This document shows positions 25,196-34,881 of a DNA stretch of 64,000 bases, one piece after another. Position 1 is the first letter of the stretch; the number at the start of each line of letters is the position of its first letter. The notes under the pieces are model-generated. The model worked only from the letters and a program-made list of their open reading frames with translations, ran no database searches and was not told the origin of the DNA. Made by a program: the position numbers and the translations under genes. Origin of the DNA: Gammaproteobacteria bacterium (GTDB lineage Bacteria; Pseudomonadota; Gammaproteobacteria; Pseudomonadales; Porticoccaceae); the NCBI GenBank assembly GCA_018069465.1, contig JAGPUW010000025.1:124001-188000 (forward strand), in the 5' to 3' direction.

Positions 25196-25780
25196 ATGAG
25201 TAACACCGAGAATGAAATCGATTATGGCCCCCTTCAACCATTGATTGGTCGCTGGGAGGGTACTAAAGGCACTGATCTTTCTCCCGAGCCAGATGGTGAA
25301 GAAAGTACGCCCTATTACGAAACACTGGTCTTTACAGAGGCGGGGACTGTCGCTAATGCCGGGCAACAAACCCTGGCTGTATTGCGCTACCACCAGGTGG
25401 TGAAGCGGCTAAGTGACAACGAGGTATTTCACGACGAAACCGGTTACTGGATGTGGGATGCCGCGAAGCAAACTATTATGCACTCTCTGCTCGTACCCCG
25501 CGCCGTGGGTGTGCTCGCTGGAGGCACTTACAAGGCTTCAAACTCGACCAACACCGACAGTGTCGAACTCAAGGTGGCCGCAAAAATTGACGATCCAGAC
25601 TGGTCGATTATTCAGTCACCCTTTATGCGCGACAATGCCAAAACCATTGCCTTTAGCCATCAGATCAATGTCAGCGCCAATCATTTGAGCTACAAAGAAA
25701 CCACGGTGCTGGATATCTACGGCAAAGTATTTGACCACACGGATGAAAACACTCTAAACCGCTGCGGCGATGATCATTAA
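25196..25780 (+). CDS. Nitrobindin-like heme-binding beta-barrel protein
   Basis: A 194-residue FABP/lipocalin-like barrel. The family marker GxWxG is present in LIGRWEGTKG near the start, and a C-terminal HINVS-type strand followed by KVFDHTDENTLNR is typical of the bacterial nitrobindin-like family. In characterised members a His near the C-terminal end binds heme on its proximal side. Whether heme or a lipid-like ligand is bound here is uncertain. It has no signal peptide. It is convergent with the ABC permease gene, only 33 bp apart. Confidence 0.78.
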   Translation: MSNTENEIDYGPLQPLIGRWEGTKGTDLSPEPDGEESTPYYETLVFTEAGTVANAGQQTLAVLRYHQVVKRLSDNEVFHDETGYWMWDAAKQTIMHSLLVPRAVGVLAGGTYKASNSTNTDSVELKVAAKIDDPDWSIIQSPFMRDNAKTIAFSHQINVSANHLSYKETTVLDIYGKVFDHTDENTLNRCGDDH

Positions 25781-25812
25781 AAGCAACTAAATGGTTGAGG
25801 CCTAAGCGCAAA

Positions 25813-26940
25813 TCAAGCAATGCGTTTTTTAAAACGCCACAGTGACAAGCCAAAAATTGTGCCCCCACAAATCACGATACCGGCAATGTCATGCCAGACA
25901 TATTCCAGGCCATTACCTTTAAACAGGACTTGATAACCGAAATCCATAAAGTAGCGCATGGGCGAGAGCAAGCTCGTATATTGCATCCACGGCGCCATAC
26001 TTTCTGCCGGTGTAAAAGCACCCGATAAAAACAGCATCGGCATTAATATCAGAAACAGGCTCATCATGGCCTGGGCCAGATTGCTAGAAAACACCGCTAT
26101 TAACAGCCCCAGCGATGCGATGGAAAAAACATAAATCGCCATCACGCTGTAAAAAAGTAGCAAGCTGCCACGAATCGGCGTGTCGAATACCCCCTGAACA
26201 AGACCAAAAAGCCCGACCAATGACAGCGCGACGACGACCAGCACGGTGGGAATAATCTTGGACAGAAATAACTCCAGCGGACGAAGCGGGCTGACGAGTA
26301 GCTGCTCCATGGTGCCGTAGACTTTTTCCCTGACCATGGCGGCGGCAGTCAAAAGCATAGACACCATGGTGATCATATTCATTAATTCCAGCAGGCTGGC
26401 AAACCAGGCACTTTCGATATTGGCGTTGTAGGCGACTCGGTTTCTGGCGTCGATCTGAGGAAACCTTGCCACCTCTGTACTGAGTGCGCCCAGGCGTCGG
26501 GTCAAGAGTTCAATATTTAATTCAGCGGCGATACGGGCGATATAACTGGTCGCCATAATAGAAATCTGCGACATCGTGCCATCAGAAATCACCTGAAAGC
26601 GGCCCATGCCCGCCAAAGATTTACGCTCAAAATCCGGTGGAATAATAATCGCCAGGCTGGCCTTGCCACTATCCAGATAGTCGAGCACCTCGTCATCACT
26701 GCGCACAGAGCCAACAATTTTAAAATACGGCGGCTGAATCCGTGCCAGTAATTCTCGACTTAAAGCCGAGCGGGAAAGATCTATCACTACCGTCGGATGC
26801 TCATTCACTTCAATGCTAATGGCATTGCCTGCAACATAAATCGCACCGCTAAAAGCCCATGCCAAAATAAATAGAATCGGCCAGTCGTGAAAGAGCTGGG
26901 TAAACTCCTTGCGCAGCATCGCTTGCAGACGCTTCGCCAT
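25813..26940 (-). CDS. YbhR-like ABC-2 permease
   Basis: A 375-residue ABC-2 type permease. One helix lies near residue 20-40, a periplasmic loop of about 150 residues follows, then five helices from about 185 on. LLVSPLRPLELFLSKIIP is the usual coupling segment ahead of the last helices. It is the last gene of a four-gene exporter; its start codon overlaps the stop of the YbhS-like gene by one base, so translation is coupled. Length fits E. coli YbhR (368 aa). The operon is expected to export drugs, dyes or cations, as reported for ybhFSR, but the substrate here is unknown. Confidence 0.88.
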   Translation of the reverse strand: MAKRLQAMLRKEFTQLFHDWPILFILAWAFSGAIYVAGNAISIEVNEHPTVVIDLSRSALSRELLARIQPPYFKIVGSVRSDDEVLDYLDSGKASLAIIIPPDFERKSLAGMGRFQVISDGTMSQISIMATSYIARIAAELNIELLTRRLGALSTEVARFPQIDARNRVAYNANIESAWFASLLELMNMITMVSMLLTAAAMVREKVYGTMEQLLVSPLRPLELFLSKIIPTVLVVVALSLVGLFGLVQGVFDTPIRGSLLLFYSVMAIYVFSIASLGLLIAVFSSNLAQAMMSLFLILMPMLFLSGAFTPAESMAPWMQYTSLLSPMRYFMDFGYQVLFKGNGLEYVWHDIAGIVICGGTIFGLSLWRFKKRIA

Positions 26941-28073
26941 TAACCCACCCTCTTTCTAAAAACCAGCAAGCTGATGCTGTAAATAACCACGGTGTAGGCA
27001 GCGAGGGTCAACAGGGCTGGCCAGTAGTAATCAAAACCCAGGCCTTTAAGATAAACACCGCGCACCATCTCCATAAAGTAGGTCGCTGGGATTAAATAGG
27101 CGATACCCTGACCGACACTATCCATACTACTAACGGGAGACAAAAAGCCGGAGTAATTAAATGCCGGGGTCACCGTGGTCAAAAAAGTCAGCAACATTGC
27201 CGCCAACTGGGTGCGCACCAGCACCGAGAACAACAAACCAATACCCACCGTACAAATTGAATACAGCAGGGCCGCGATAGATAAGACCCAAAAATCGCCG
27301 ATAAAACGCACATCGAATAACCAGATACTCATGGCAAAAATCAGCAGGTAATCAAGAAATGAGACCGTAATATAGGGCAGCGCCTTGCCCAGTAGAATTT
27401 CCCAACGTCGCGCTGGGCAGGCATAAAGATTATAAATTGTGCCGGCCTCTTTCTCCCTGACCACGACCAGCGAACCTAGAATTGCCGGAAAGAGCATGAG
27501 TATTAATACCAACATACCCGGCACAACCATGTTGATGCTTTCGAGGGAAGGGTTATACCAGTAGGACATATCAACGCCCACTGGCGAACTGATCGCATCA
27601 CCAAGGCCAAGATCACTAACAAAATCCCTCAACAAGCTGGCGTTATATTGGGCATTAATAGCGCCCACATAGGCCTGAATAACCCCAGCGCGGGCGGGAA
27701 AGGAACCGTCGATAGTGACGCCGACTGAGACCGGCGCCAGGCTGGTGAGCTGACGAGAAAAATCTGCCGGTATATCGATAACCACCCGCACTCGCCCAGC
27801 GGCAAACATTCGCTCAACCTCCTCGGCACTATCGGTAGTACTAATAAGATCAAAATATTCGGAATGAACAAAGCTATCGATATAGTCCCGGCTTATGGCC
27901 GAGCGATCATTGTCCTGAAACGCAATGGGCAAATGTTTTACATCGAGTGACAGCCCATAGCCAAATAACAACAGCAACACCACTGGCACAGCGAAAGCCA
28001 TACCCAAATACACTTTATCGCGGAGTAGTTCTTTGGTCTCTTTGTGCGCAATGGCCATGGCTCGTGAAAGCAT
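26940..28073 (-). CDS. YbhS-like ABC-2 permease
   Basis: A 377-residue ABC-2 permease with the same plan as its neighbour: one N-terminal helix (VYLGMAFAVPVVLLLLFGYG), a large periplasmic domain, and five C-terminal helices beginning with MVVPGMLVLILMLFPAILGS. The motif VVVREKEAGTIYNLYACPAR is the coupling element. Exactly the length of E. coli YbhS. It lies 2 bp after the ATPase gene and overlaps the next permease gene, so all three are one operon. The two permeases probably form a heterodimer. Confidence 0.88.
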   Translation of the reverse strand: MLSRAMAIAHKETKELLRDKVYLGMAFAVPVVLLLLFGYGLSLDVKHLPIAFQDNDRSAISRDYIDSFVHSEYFDLISTTDSAEEVERMFAAGRVRVVIDIPADFSRQLTSLAPVSVGVTIDGSFPARAGVIQAYVGAINAQYNASLLRDFVSDLGLGDAISSPVGVDMSYWYNPSLESINMVVPGMLVLILMLFPAILGSLVVVREKEAGTIYNLYACPARRWEILLGKALPYITVSFLDYLLIFAMSIWLFDVRFIGDFWVLSIAALLYSICTVGIGLLFSVLVRTQLAAMLLTFLTTVTPAFNYSGFLSPVSSMDSVGQGIAYLIPATYFMEMVRGVYLKGLGFDYYWPALLTLAAYTVVIYSISLLVFRKRVG

Positions 28074-28075
28074 GC

Positions 28076-30136
28076 TCAGCCCCCCTTCATAAAACTGATG
28101 AAGGTATCTTCCATACTCAGCGCCTGAACAGATACATCTGCTCGAAAACTGTTATTGAGCAAGAGTTCACGCACGCGGGGAAGATCAACATCCGCCGCTG
28201 TACTCTGCCACTGAATGCGACGGCCAAACAACATCGCAGCGGGAATATGCTGACGAATAAGGTCGTAGGCCCCTCGATAATCATCGGCCTCAACCACCAA
28301 CATTGGGCCGTGCTCCGCTTGCGCCTGAGTAGCAAGAGCCGCAGGTGTGCCACTGACCACCAGCTTGCCAGCCTGCATCAAGCCGAGGCGATCACAGTGT
28401 TCGGCCTCATCCATATAATGGGTCGACACCACCACACAAACACCGAATTCTCGTGTCAGCAAATGCACGATGTCCCAAAACTGGCGTCGAGCCAGGGGGT
28501 CAACGCCAGAGGTGGGTTCGTCGAGAAACAATGCCGCTGGTTCATGCAGCAGTGCACAGGCAAGGGCGAGGCGTTGGCGAAGACCGAGAGGTAGCGAAGC
28601 GGTCAAGCGGCGCTGATAAGGCGCCAGCCCAAGTTGTTCGACCAGAGCCTGGGCCCGAGCCTGGTACTGCTTGCGAGACAAACCATAAAGCCCAGCCGAC
28701 AAGTCAATATTGCCCTGCACACTGAGATCCTGATAGAGCGAAAAGCGCTGGGCCATATAGCCGATGCTATGGCGCAGTTGCTGGCGGTCCTGGTTAATGT
28801 CGAGACCACTCACCTGGGCCTTGCCCTCACTTGCTGACAACAGGCCGCAAAGTAGGCGAATTAAGGTGGTTTTACCCGCGCCATTGGGGCCGAGCAGGCC
28901 GAAAATTTCACCCGCTTTTACCGAGAAACTGACATTATCAACAGCGATGAAATCACCAAAACGACAGCTCAGCCGGTCGACACGTAAAGTGCCGGAAAGC
29001 TCTGTGGCATTGCCTGCATAGTGCGATAAACGAGGGATGGCCAGGCTTGTTTGCCCGACCCCTTTCTCTGGCACCTTTTGATGGGTTTTAACTAAATCAT
29101 CACCACCCTCTGGCTGACTAGCGCCCATCAATAATTGGTGAACAAAGACATCTTCCAGCTGAGGGCGAACAGGGTGTATATCATCGATAACAATGGCGCT
29201 TTCTTGCTCAATTGTTTGCTGTAAAGCCTCACCGGCTCCGCTACTAAGGACGTGCACACGGGAGCCAAACATCGCCACTGACTCAACTCCCGGCATGTCC
29301 TGCAGGGACGCAACTAACTGGCGAGGGTCTGGGCCGCTCAGGGCCAACAACTTACCCTCAAGCCCGCGTTCAAGTGCCTCGGGTGTACCCTCTGCAATAA
29401 TCTCGCCCTGGTGCATAAGAGCAACCTGATGACAACGCTCAGCCTCATCCATATAGGCCGTGGTCATTAAAACGGTCACACCCCGGGAGGAGACCAGGTC
29501 ATGAATAATGGCCCAGAAATCCCGCCGCGATATGGGGTCAACACCCGTGGTGGGCTCGTCGAGCAGGAGAATGTCAGGCAGGTGTATGAGTGTGCAGATC
29601 AACGCCAGCTTCTGGCGCATACCGCCCGACAATTTGCCCGCAGCTCGGTCGAGAAAAGGCGCGAGGCGGGTCATTTCGAGCAGGCGATCGCGATTCTCGA
29701 AATAGTGTATATCGGGCACCTGGCGTAGCTGACGAAAGAACTCAATATTTTCGGCGACGCTGAGAGTATCGTATAAATTCAGGCCTATGCCCTGAGGCAT
29801 ATAACCGAGCAGGGGCTTCACCTTTTCGGGGTCGCTAAGCACATCAATGCCACTGACCGAAGCCTTGCCACCCTGGGCGCGCAATACACCAGCAAGTATT
29901 TGCAGCACGCTGGTTTTACCCGCGCCATCGGGGCCGATCAGCCCAAACACCTGGCCTTTGGCAAGCTCAAAAGAAATGCCCTTAACGGCTTCAACCCGAG
30001 TGCGGCGCAGCAAGCCCTGGCGATAGTGTTTAAGCAGCCCCGCAACCTGTATTTCAGGGGCTTGTCCTTTAATATCAGGGCCTGAGTTTTCTAAGCCCGG
30101 AGCTCGACTAGCACTGCCCATCAAGGTATTTGTCAT
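28076..30136 (-). CDS. YbhF-like double ATPase of an ABC exporter
   Basis: A 686-residue protein with two fused ABC ATPase domains. Domain 1 (about 30-260) has GPDGAGKTS with Asp in the Walker A, LSGGMRQKLAL and LLLDEPTTGVDP. Domain 2 (about 385-610) has GPNGAGKTT and LFLDEPTSGVDP, but its signature is LPLGLRQRLAL instead of LSGGQ, as also seen in YbhF proteins. A linker of about 110 residues, longer than in E. coli YbhF (578 aa), separates them. It powers the permease pair downstream. It starts 9 bp after the HlyD-like gene. Confidence 0.9.
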   Translation of the reverse strand: MTNTLMGSASRAPGLENSGPDIKGQAPEIQVAGLLKHYRQGLLRRTRVEAVKGISFELAKGQVFGLIGPDGAGKTSVLQILAGVLRAQGGKASVSGIDVLSDPEKVKPLLGYMPQGIGLNLYDTLSVAENIEFFRQLRQVPDIHYFENRDRLLEMTRLAPFLDRAAGKLSGGMRQKLALICTLIHLPDILLLDEPTTGVDPISRRDFWAIIHDLVSSRGVTVLMTTAYMDEAERCHQVALMHQGEIIAEGTPEALERGLEGKLLALSGPDPRQLVASLQDMPGVESVAMFGSRVHVLSSGAGEALQQTIEQESAIVIDDIHPVRPQLEDVFVHQLLMGASQPEGGDDLVKTHQKVPEKGVGQTSLAIPRLSHYAGNATELSGTLRVDRLSCRFGDFIAVDNVSFSVKAGEIFGLLGPNGAGKTTLIRLLCGLLSASEGKAQVSGLDINQDRQQLRHSIGYMAQRFSLYQDLSVQGNIDLSAGLYGLSRKQYQARAQALVEQLGLAPYQRRLTASLPLGLRQRLALACALLHEPAALFLDEPTSGVDPLARRQFWDIVHLLTREFGVCVVVSTHYMDEAEHCDRLGLMQAGKLVVSGTPAALATQAQAEHGPMLVVEADDYRGAYDLIRQHIPAAMLFGRRIQWQSTAADVDLPRVRELLLNNSFRADVSVQALSMEDTFISFMKGG

Positions 30137-30145
30137 TGCTGGAAA

Positions 30146-31270
30146 TCAGGGTCGCACCCACTCCACTGCATCGTTGATTTTCACCACGGCGTCAGCAGGC
30201 ATACCCGGTTTTAACAGACCCTCGGTATTCTCTGCAATAGCCAACTCAACCGCAAAAACCAGCTTCACCCTTTCCTCGCGGGTTTCGACCTGCTTTGGCG
30301 TGAACTCAGCTTGCCCCGCAATTTTCGTGACCTTGGCCTCGAAAAACCGATCTTTATAGGCATCGACATAAACCCTGGCAGGCTGGCCAAAAGTCACTTT
30401 GCCAAGCTCCGGCTCGGGGATATAAATCTTCAAATACAGGGCATTCAAATCAACCAGAGTAAACAGGGGTGTACCCGGATTAACACGTTCACCCAGCTCG
30501 ATATTGCGGGTTAATAAAGTGCCTGCTATAGGGCTGGAGATAGCCAGTTCGGCAATATTGTGGTCATGCTCCGACAGCGTGGCCTGGGCCTGTCGCAACT
30601 GATTTTCCAGGGCTTTATAGGCAGCTTTACCCGCCTTGATATCTTCACTGCCAAGACGTGCCAGTGTCAGGGCTCGGTCAGCGCTCGCCAGCGAGGCCTC
30701 CATCTCTTTTAAAGCCTGCTCCGTTGTCTGCGCTGCCAGATTCGCAGCATCAACAGCCTGTTCAGCGGCAAGGTTTCGACCTTGTAGTTCAATTTGCCGC
30801 CGCGCATCCTTTTTCGCCTGCGTCCAGGTGGCTCGCTTCGCCGCTACTTTCGCACGCCCTTCCTCAACGCTGTGCTCTGCCTGCTGAATTAATAAAGGAA
30901 CCTTGGCCTCTAATGTTTGCAGTCCAATCGCCGCCGCTTCAAGCTGATGCCCCAAACTGGCAAGGTGCTCCCTTGCGCCAATGGCGCGGTCAAACAAGGT
31001 GCTATCTTCCAACTGCACCAGCACTTTGCCTTCTGTAGTCAGCTCACCTTCGTCGGCAAATAAGCTAACAACACGCCCCGCCACTTTTGGCGTAATCGTG
31101 GTAATGCGACCTTCGAGACGCCCATTTGCCACCAACAAACCTTCCATCAATGGCTGTTGTCGAGTTTGCCAAATGGCGAAAACAATCGCTGCTAGTGCGA
31201 CGATCAGCAATAGGCCATAGATTAATTTTTTAGATGGGCTATTTGATTCACTCTCGGCTACTGACCCCAT
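30146..31270 (-). CDS. HlyD/EmrA-type membrane fusion protein (YbhG-like)
   Basis: A 374-residue periplasmic adaptor anchored by one N-terminal helix (LIYGLLLIVALAAIVFAIW, about residues 15-34). A barrel-sandwich part (GRLEGRITTITPKVAGRV) flanks a long coiled-coil hairpin of about residues 90-215, rich in Ala, Glu, Gln and Leu. The second half of the lipoyl-like domain carries ELAISSPIAGTLLTRNIELGERV. It connects the inner-membrane permeases to an outer-membrane channel; no TolC gene is near. It is the first gene of the exporter operon, 40 bp after a cytochrome c' gene. Confidence 0.9.
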   Translation of the reverse strand: MGSVAESESNSPSKKLIYGLLLIVALAAIVFAIWQTRQQPLMEGLLVANGRLEGRITTITPKVAGRVVSLFADEGELTTEGKVLVQLEDSTLFDRAIGAREHLASLGHQLEAAAIGLQTLEAKVPLLIQQAEHSVEEGRAKVAAKRATWTQAKKDARRQIELQGRNLAAEQAVDAANLAAQTTEQALKEMEASLASADRALTLARLGSEDIKAGKAAYKALENQLRQAQATLSEHDHNIAELAISSPIAGTLLTRNIELGERVNPGTPLFTLVDLNALYLKIYIPEPELGKVTFGQPARVYVDAYKDRFFEAKVTKIAGQAEFTPKQVETREERVKLVFAVELAIAENTEGLLKPGMPADAVVKINDAVEWVRP

Positions 31271-31310
31271 TTCCTTTCTTGACTCCCTGGATTAATCCTA
31301 TAAAAAGTAG

Positions 31311-31817
31311 CTAATGCGCATGCTTTTGAAGCTGTTTTTTCTCACTGCCAGCCGGTTCACGACTGCGAATTTGATAACTCTCGTGGCAGGCGAGGCATTT
31401 ATTCATCGACGTACTCAACTGCCTGAGTATCGCCCCGCCATCCTCGGAGGCCTCGGCACTGGCGGCTATTTTGTCAAAATCCTGGTGTACCGACATGCCG
31501 AGCTGCATAAACTCCGCGGGCAATATTGTCTTCATATGGTCTTCCGCTTTACCGGCCATAGCACTGCCAAGAGGCCGGGCAATACTGGCAACGGCGGCCA
31601 TATCTTCATCGGCCAGCGCCCCGAGAATACCCTGCACACCCTTCAGCAGGGCACGCATTTCTAGCAACACATGCTGGCGCTGCAGTGCGGTGATTTCGAG
31701 CACCTGGCGCTGGTCAGGGGATGCGTGATCGCTCTCTGCGAGCGTGGGTAGTACCCAGCTGCTGATCAACAAAACAAAGCTAAGTGCAAGTACTCGAGCT
31801 TGAACAAGATGTTTCAC
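31311..31817 (-). CDS. Cytochrome c'-type periplasmic protein
   Basis: A 168-residue protein with an N-terminal signal peptide (LALSFVLLISSWVLPTLA) and a helical body of about 120 residues. The C-terminal CLACHESY provides the single CxxCH heme-c site, in the position typical of class II cytochromes c'. It ends with a His/Lys-rich tail. Cytochromes c' bind NO or act in electron transfer and stress defence. The start is GTG at 31817 (SD GGGAG 7 nt upstream) rather than TTG eight codons earlier. It lies just upstream of the exporter operon and may be cotranscribed. Confidence 0.85.
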   Translation of the reverse strand: MKHLVQARVLALSFVLLISSWVLPTLAESDHASPDQRQVLEITALQRQHVLLEMRALLKGVQGILGALADEDMAAVASIARPLGSAMAGKAEDHMKTILPAEFMQLGMSVHQDFDKIAASAEASEDGGAILRQLSTSMNKCLACHESYQIRSREPAGSEKKQLQKHAH

Positions 31818-31880
31818 AAATAATCTCCCAGTGCTTATCAACTAAATAGTAGTTTTAAATTTAACACTGCCGGCTAAAAA

Positions 31881-32381
31881 TCAGTGCTGGAAAGCGAGTC
31901 TATCCATCAATGCAAAAAGCACACCCGAGGCGACAAAGGTGAGATGAATAATCACTTTCCACATAATTTGTGTTTCAGTGTAGGCATCCATGTCCATAAA
32001 AATCTTCAACAACTCGATGGCTGAAATGGCCACGATGGAGCCGATCACCTTAATTTTTAAAGCACCAAAACTGACCTTGCCCATCCAGTCGGGTTTGTCT
32101 TCATGGTCGGATACATCGATCTTTGACACAAAACTTTCGTAGCCACTGAAGGTGATGATAAATAGCAGATTGGCGATAAGGGACAGATCAATTAAGGTTA
32201 AAAGCCCCACCACTATTTGACTTTCAGAGAGTGTCGCTACATGCAAAAACAAGTGGGCCAGCTCGCCATAAAACTTGTATATCAACAATAGCACCGAGGC
32301 AATCAAGCCGACATACAGCGGCACTAAAAGCCAGCGGCTGACAAACATTAACTGTTCGAATTTATGTTCCATATTTTTCAT
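31881..32381 (-). CDS. yqhA: YqhA/UPF0114 membrane protein (TIGR00645)
   Basis: A 166-residue membrane protein of the YqhA family. Four hydrophobic helices are visible, with a start MEHKFEQLMFVSRWLLVPLYVG that is almost diagnostic. The central cytoplasmic loop DVSDHEDKPDWMGKVSFGALKIK is conserved. No function is established. The ATG at 32381 has only a weak ribosome site, and one three codons in is equally possible. It lies between an MFS gene and a cytochrome c' gene on the same strand. Confidence 0.93.
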   Translation of the reverse strand: MKNMEHKFEQLMFVSRWLLVPLYVGLIASVLLLIYKFYGELAHLFLHVATLSESQIVVGLLTLIDLSLIANLLFIITFSGYESFVSKIDVSDHEDKPDWMGKVSFGALKIKVIGSIVAISAIELLKIFMDMDAYTETQIMWKVIIHLTFVASGVLFALMDRLAFQH

Positions 32382-32439
32382 CGTAAACGCTTAACTCCTC
32401 GCATTAATAATAAGAGTGAAACAACACTTTTCAGAGCTA

Positions 32440-33633
32440 TTACACTTCGATGTAATCACGACGCAAGCGCGGGTCGCGAAAGCCATACCAGGCGATCAGT
32501 GCTGCCAATGCGCACAGTACAGCAGCGACATTAAAGATTTGCGCCGCCCCATAGTGCCAGAAATGCCCGGCTAGATACGACCCCGCCGCGCCACCAACGC
32601 CAAAGCTCACCGCGCCATAAAGCGCCTGGCCACCGGCCTGGGTTCCCGACTGAAACAGGCGGCGTATGGTTTCTATCGACGCCGCATGAAAGGTGCCAAA
32701 ACTAAAGGCGTGCAGGCACTGGGCAAAGATTAATAGCCACAGTATTTCGCTGCCATTTCCAATAAGATACCAGCGCAGGGCCGCCAGTAAGAGGCTGGCG
32801 ATCAACACCATCCGCACACCAACTCCCAGTAATATGTTGTGCATCACCATAAAAATCAAGATCTCTGCGATGACGCCTATCGACCATAATATACCGATGG
32901 CGCTGCGGGAAAAGCCCATCTCTTCCATGTAAATACTGAAAAAACTGTAATAGGCACCGTGGCCCATTTGCAACAGTATGCCCGCCAGCAAAAAGGCGAT
33001 GACTGTCGGCTGGCGAACAATTTTCCACAGGCTTTGGCGTTGATGATCGCGGGCACCGACCGGTGACTGGGGGATAAACAAGCTGCTGATAAAAATACAG
33101 GCCAGCAGAGTAATGCCAACCCAGGGGAAGAGTGCAATGCTGATATGCTCAAAATAATAACCGCCGCCGAGCACAGCGAAAATAAAACCGACCGAGCCCC
33201 AGACTCGCAATAAGCTGTAGCGCTCGGGTTTATCTTTTAAAAAGCCCAGAGTGATGACTTCGTGCTGGGGCAGAATGGCATTCCAAAAAAAGCTGTAACC
33301 ACAAATCACCACCGCCAGCCAGATAAAACTCTGGTTAAAGGTAATGCCGAAAAAACAGAATAAACCGAGAAAAGATCCCAGGCGAAGAATGGTCAGGCGT
33401 TTGCCAGTAGCATCGGCAAGCCAGGCCCAGAGGTTGGGCGCAATCAACTTGGTGACCATCGGTACGGCCAGCAACAGGCCTATTCGCTCCGGTGTAAAAC
33501 CGAGGTGTTGCAGGTACAGCGGCCAGTAGGGGTACATCCCGCCGAGCAGGGCGAAATAGAAAAAATAAAAGCCGGACAGCCGCCAGTACGGAAGGGCTAC
33601 ATGACTTTGTTCGAGATCAGTTTGTCCCGGCAA
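32440..33633 (-). CDS. HcaT-like MFS transporter
   Basis: A 397-residue major-facilitator protein with 12 predicted helices. The start ALPYWRLSGFYFFYFALLGGMYPYWPLYLQ (key part GGMYPYWPLYLQ) and GFTPERIGLLLAVPMVTKLIAPNLW mark the HcaT/3-phenylpropionate permease group. Substrates of the group include aromatic acids, but are mostly untested. The start is TTG at 33633, directly after the aroC TAG with no base between, so translation is probably coupled. No good ATG lies between that and the first helix. Confidence 0.85.
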   Translation of the reverse strand: MPGQTDLEQSHVALPYWRLSGFYFFYFALLGGMYPYWPLYLQHLGFTPERIGLLLAVPMVTKLIAPNLWAWLADATGKRLTILRLGSFLGLFCFFGITFNQSFIWLAVVICGYSFFWNAILPQHEVITLGFLKDKPERYSLLRVWGSVGFIFAVLGGGYYFEHISIALFPWVGITLLACIFISSLFIPQSPVGARDHQRQSLWKIVRQPTVIAFLLAGILLQMGHGAYYSFFSIYMEEMGFSRSAIGILWSIGVIAEILIFMVMHNILLGVGVRMVLIASLLLAALRWYLIGNGSEILWLLIFAQCLHAFSFGTFHAASIETIRRLFQSGTQAGGQALYGAVSFGVGGAAGSYLAGHFWHYGAAQIFNVAAVLCALAALIAWYGFRDPRLRRDYIEV

Positions 33634-34752
33634 CTAGGCACCGATCTCGGGGGGCAGTGGCTTCAACTGACTGTCGACGTCGTGGTTCTGGCCGCGATGG
33701 CGCAGCAGATGATCCATCAATACCAGCGCCAGCATGGCCTCGGCGATGGGTGTGGCGCGAATACCGACGCAGGGATCGTGGCGGCCGGTGGTAGAAACCT
33801 CAACCGCTTCGCCCCGCACATTCACCGACTGGCCCGGCAAGCGAATGCTCGAAGTCGGTTTTAAAGCCAGGTGGGCGACGATGCGCTGCCCGGTGGCGAT
33901 ACCACCGACAATGCCACCGGCATGATTTGACAGGAAGCCCTCGGGGCTCATTTCATCCCGGTGTTCAGTACCTTTTTGTTCAACGGTGGCAAAGCCGTCG
34001 CCGATCTCCACACCTTTCACCGCGTTAATGCCCATTAAAGCACCGGCAATGTCGGCGTCGAGGCGGTCAAATACCGGCTCGCCCAGTCCCGGCGGCACGC
34101 CATCGGCCACCACCGTTAGTTTGGCACCAATGGAGTTGCCCTCTTTCGACAGCGCCTGCATATAGGCTGCCATTTCCTCGACCTTGTCGGCGTCGGGACA
34201 AAAGAAGGGGTTATTATTGACCTCATCCCAGTCGACCTCATTCCAGTCAACTTTATCAATGGCGATAGGGCCCAGCTGGCTCAAATAACCACGCACCCGA
34301 ATACCTAGTGTTTCAGCCAGATATTTTTTGGCGATGCCGCCGGCGGCGACGCGCATCGCCGTTTCTCGCGCCGATGCACGCCCGCCACCGCGATAGTCGC
34401 GAATGCCGTATTTTTGAAAATAGCTGTAGTCGGCATGGGCCGGGCGAAAAATGTCCTTAATATCGCCGTAATCTTTGGAGCGCTGATCGGTATTTTCAAT
34501 CAACAAGCCAATCGAGGTGCCCGTCGTTTTACCCTCAAAAACACCGGATAAAATGCGCACCTGGTCGGCCTCGCGGCGCTGAGTGGTATAGCGCGACTGC
34601 CCCGGTTTGCGTCGATCGAGATCGAGCTGTAAGTCGGCCTCGCTAATCGCCAAACCCGGAGGGCAGCCATCGACGATGCAGCCCAGTGCAGGGCCGTGAC
34701 TCTCGCCAAAGGTGGTGACGGTAAACAGTTTTCCAAAGGTATTGCCCGGCAA
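33634..34752 (-). CDS. aroC: Chorismate synthase
   Basis: A 372-residue FMN-dependent enzyme that converts 5-enolpyruvylshikimate 3-phosphate to chorismate, the last common step of aromatic amino-acid synthesis. All signatures are present: [11 protein letters not shown] (about 15-25), [18 protein letters not shown] (about 125-142) and [18 protein letters not shown] near the C-terminus. The start is TTG at 34752 (encoding the residues PGNTFGKLF next), because GGGAG stands 6 nt upstream and homologues begin there; a longer frame from 34812 adds 20 poorly conserved residues. It is followed without gap by the MFS gene and preceded by prmB, an order known in Pseudomonas. Confidence 0.96.
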   Translation of the reverse strand: MPGNTFGKLFTVTTFGESHGPALGCIVDGCPPGLAISEADLQLDLDRRKPGQSRYTTQRREADQVRILSGVFEGKTTGTSIGLLIENTDQRSKDYGDIKDIFRPAHADYSYFQKYGIRDYRGGGRASARETAMRVAAGGIAKKYLAETLGIRVRGYLSQLGPIAIDKVDWNEVDWDEVNNNPFFCPDADKVEEMAAYMQALSKEGNSIGAKLTVVADGVPPGLGEPVFDRLDADIAGALMGINAVKGVEIGDGFATVEQKGTEHRDEMSPEGFLSNHAGGIVGGIATGQRIVAHLALKPTSSIRLPGQSVNVRGEAVEVSTTGRHDPCVGIRATPIAEAMLALVLMDHLLRHRGQNHDVDSQLKPLPPEIGA

Positions 34753-34881
34753 GGGTGGCTCCCAAATATCATATAAAGTGAAAAATTCAACGCGGCTATT
34801 ATAAACGCACAAGCCCGCTGAAACGTAGAGCTAAAACAATCGTTGTACGCTAGCGGGCCATAGCAATGGGGTGAATGCGAA

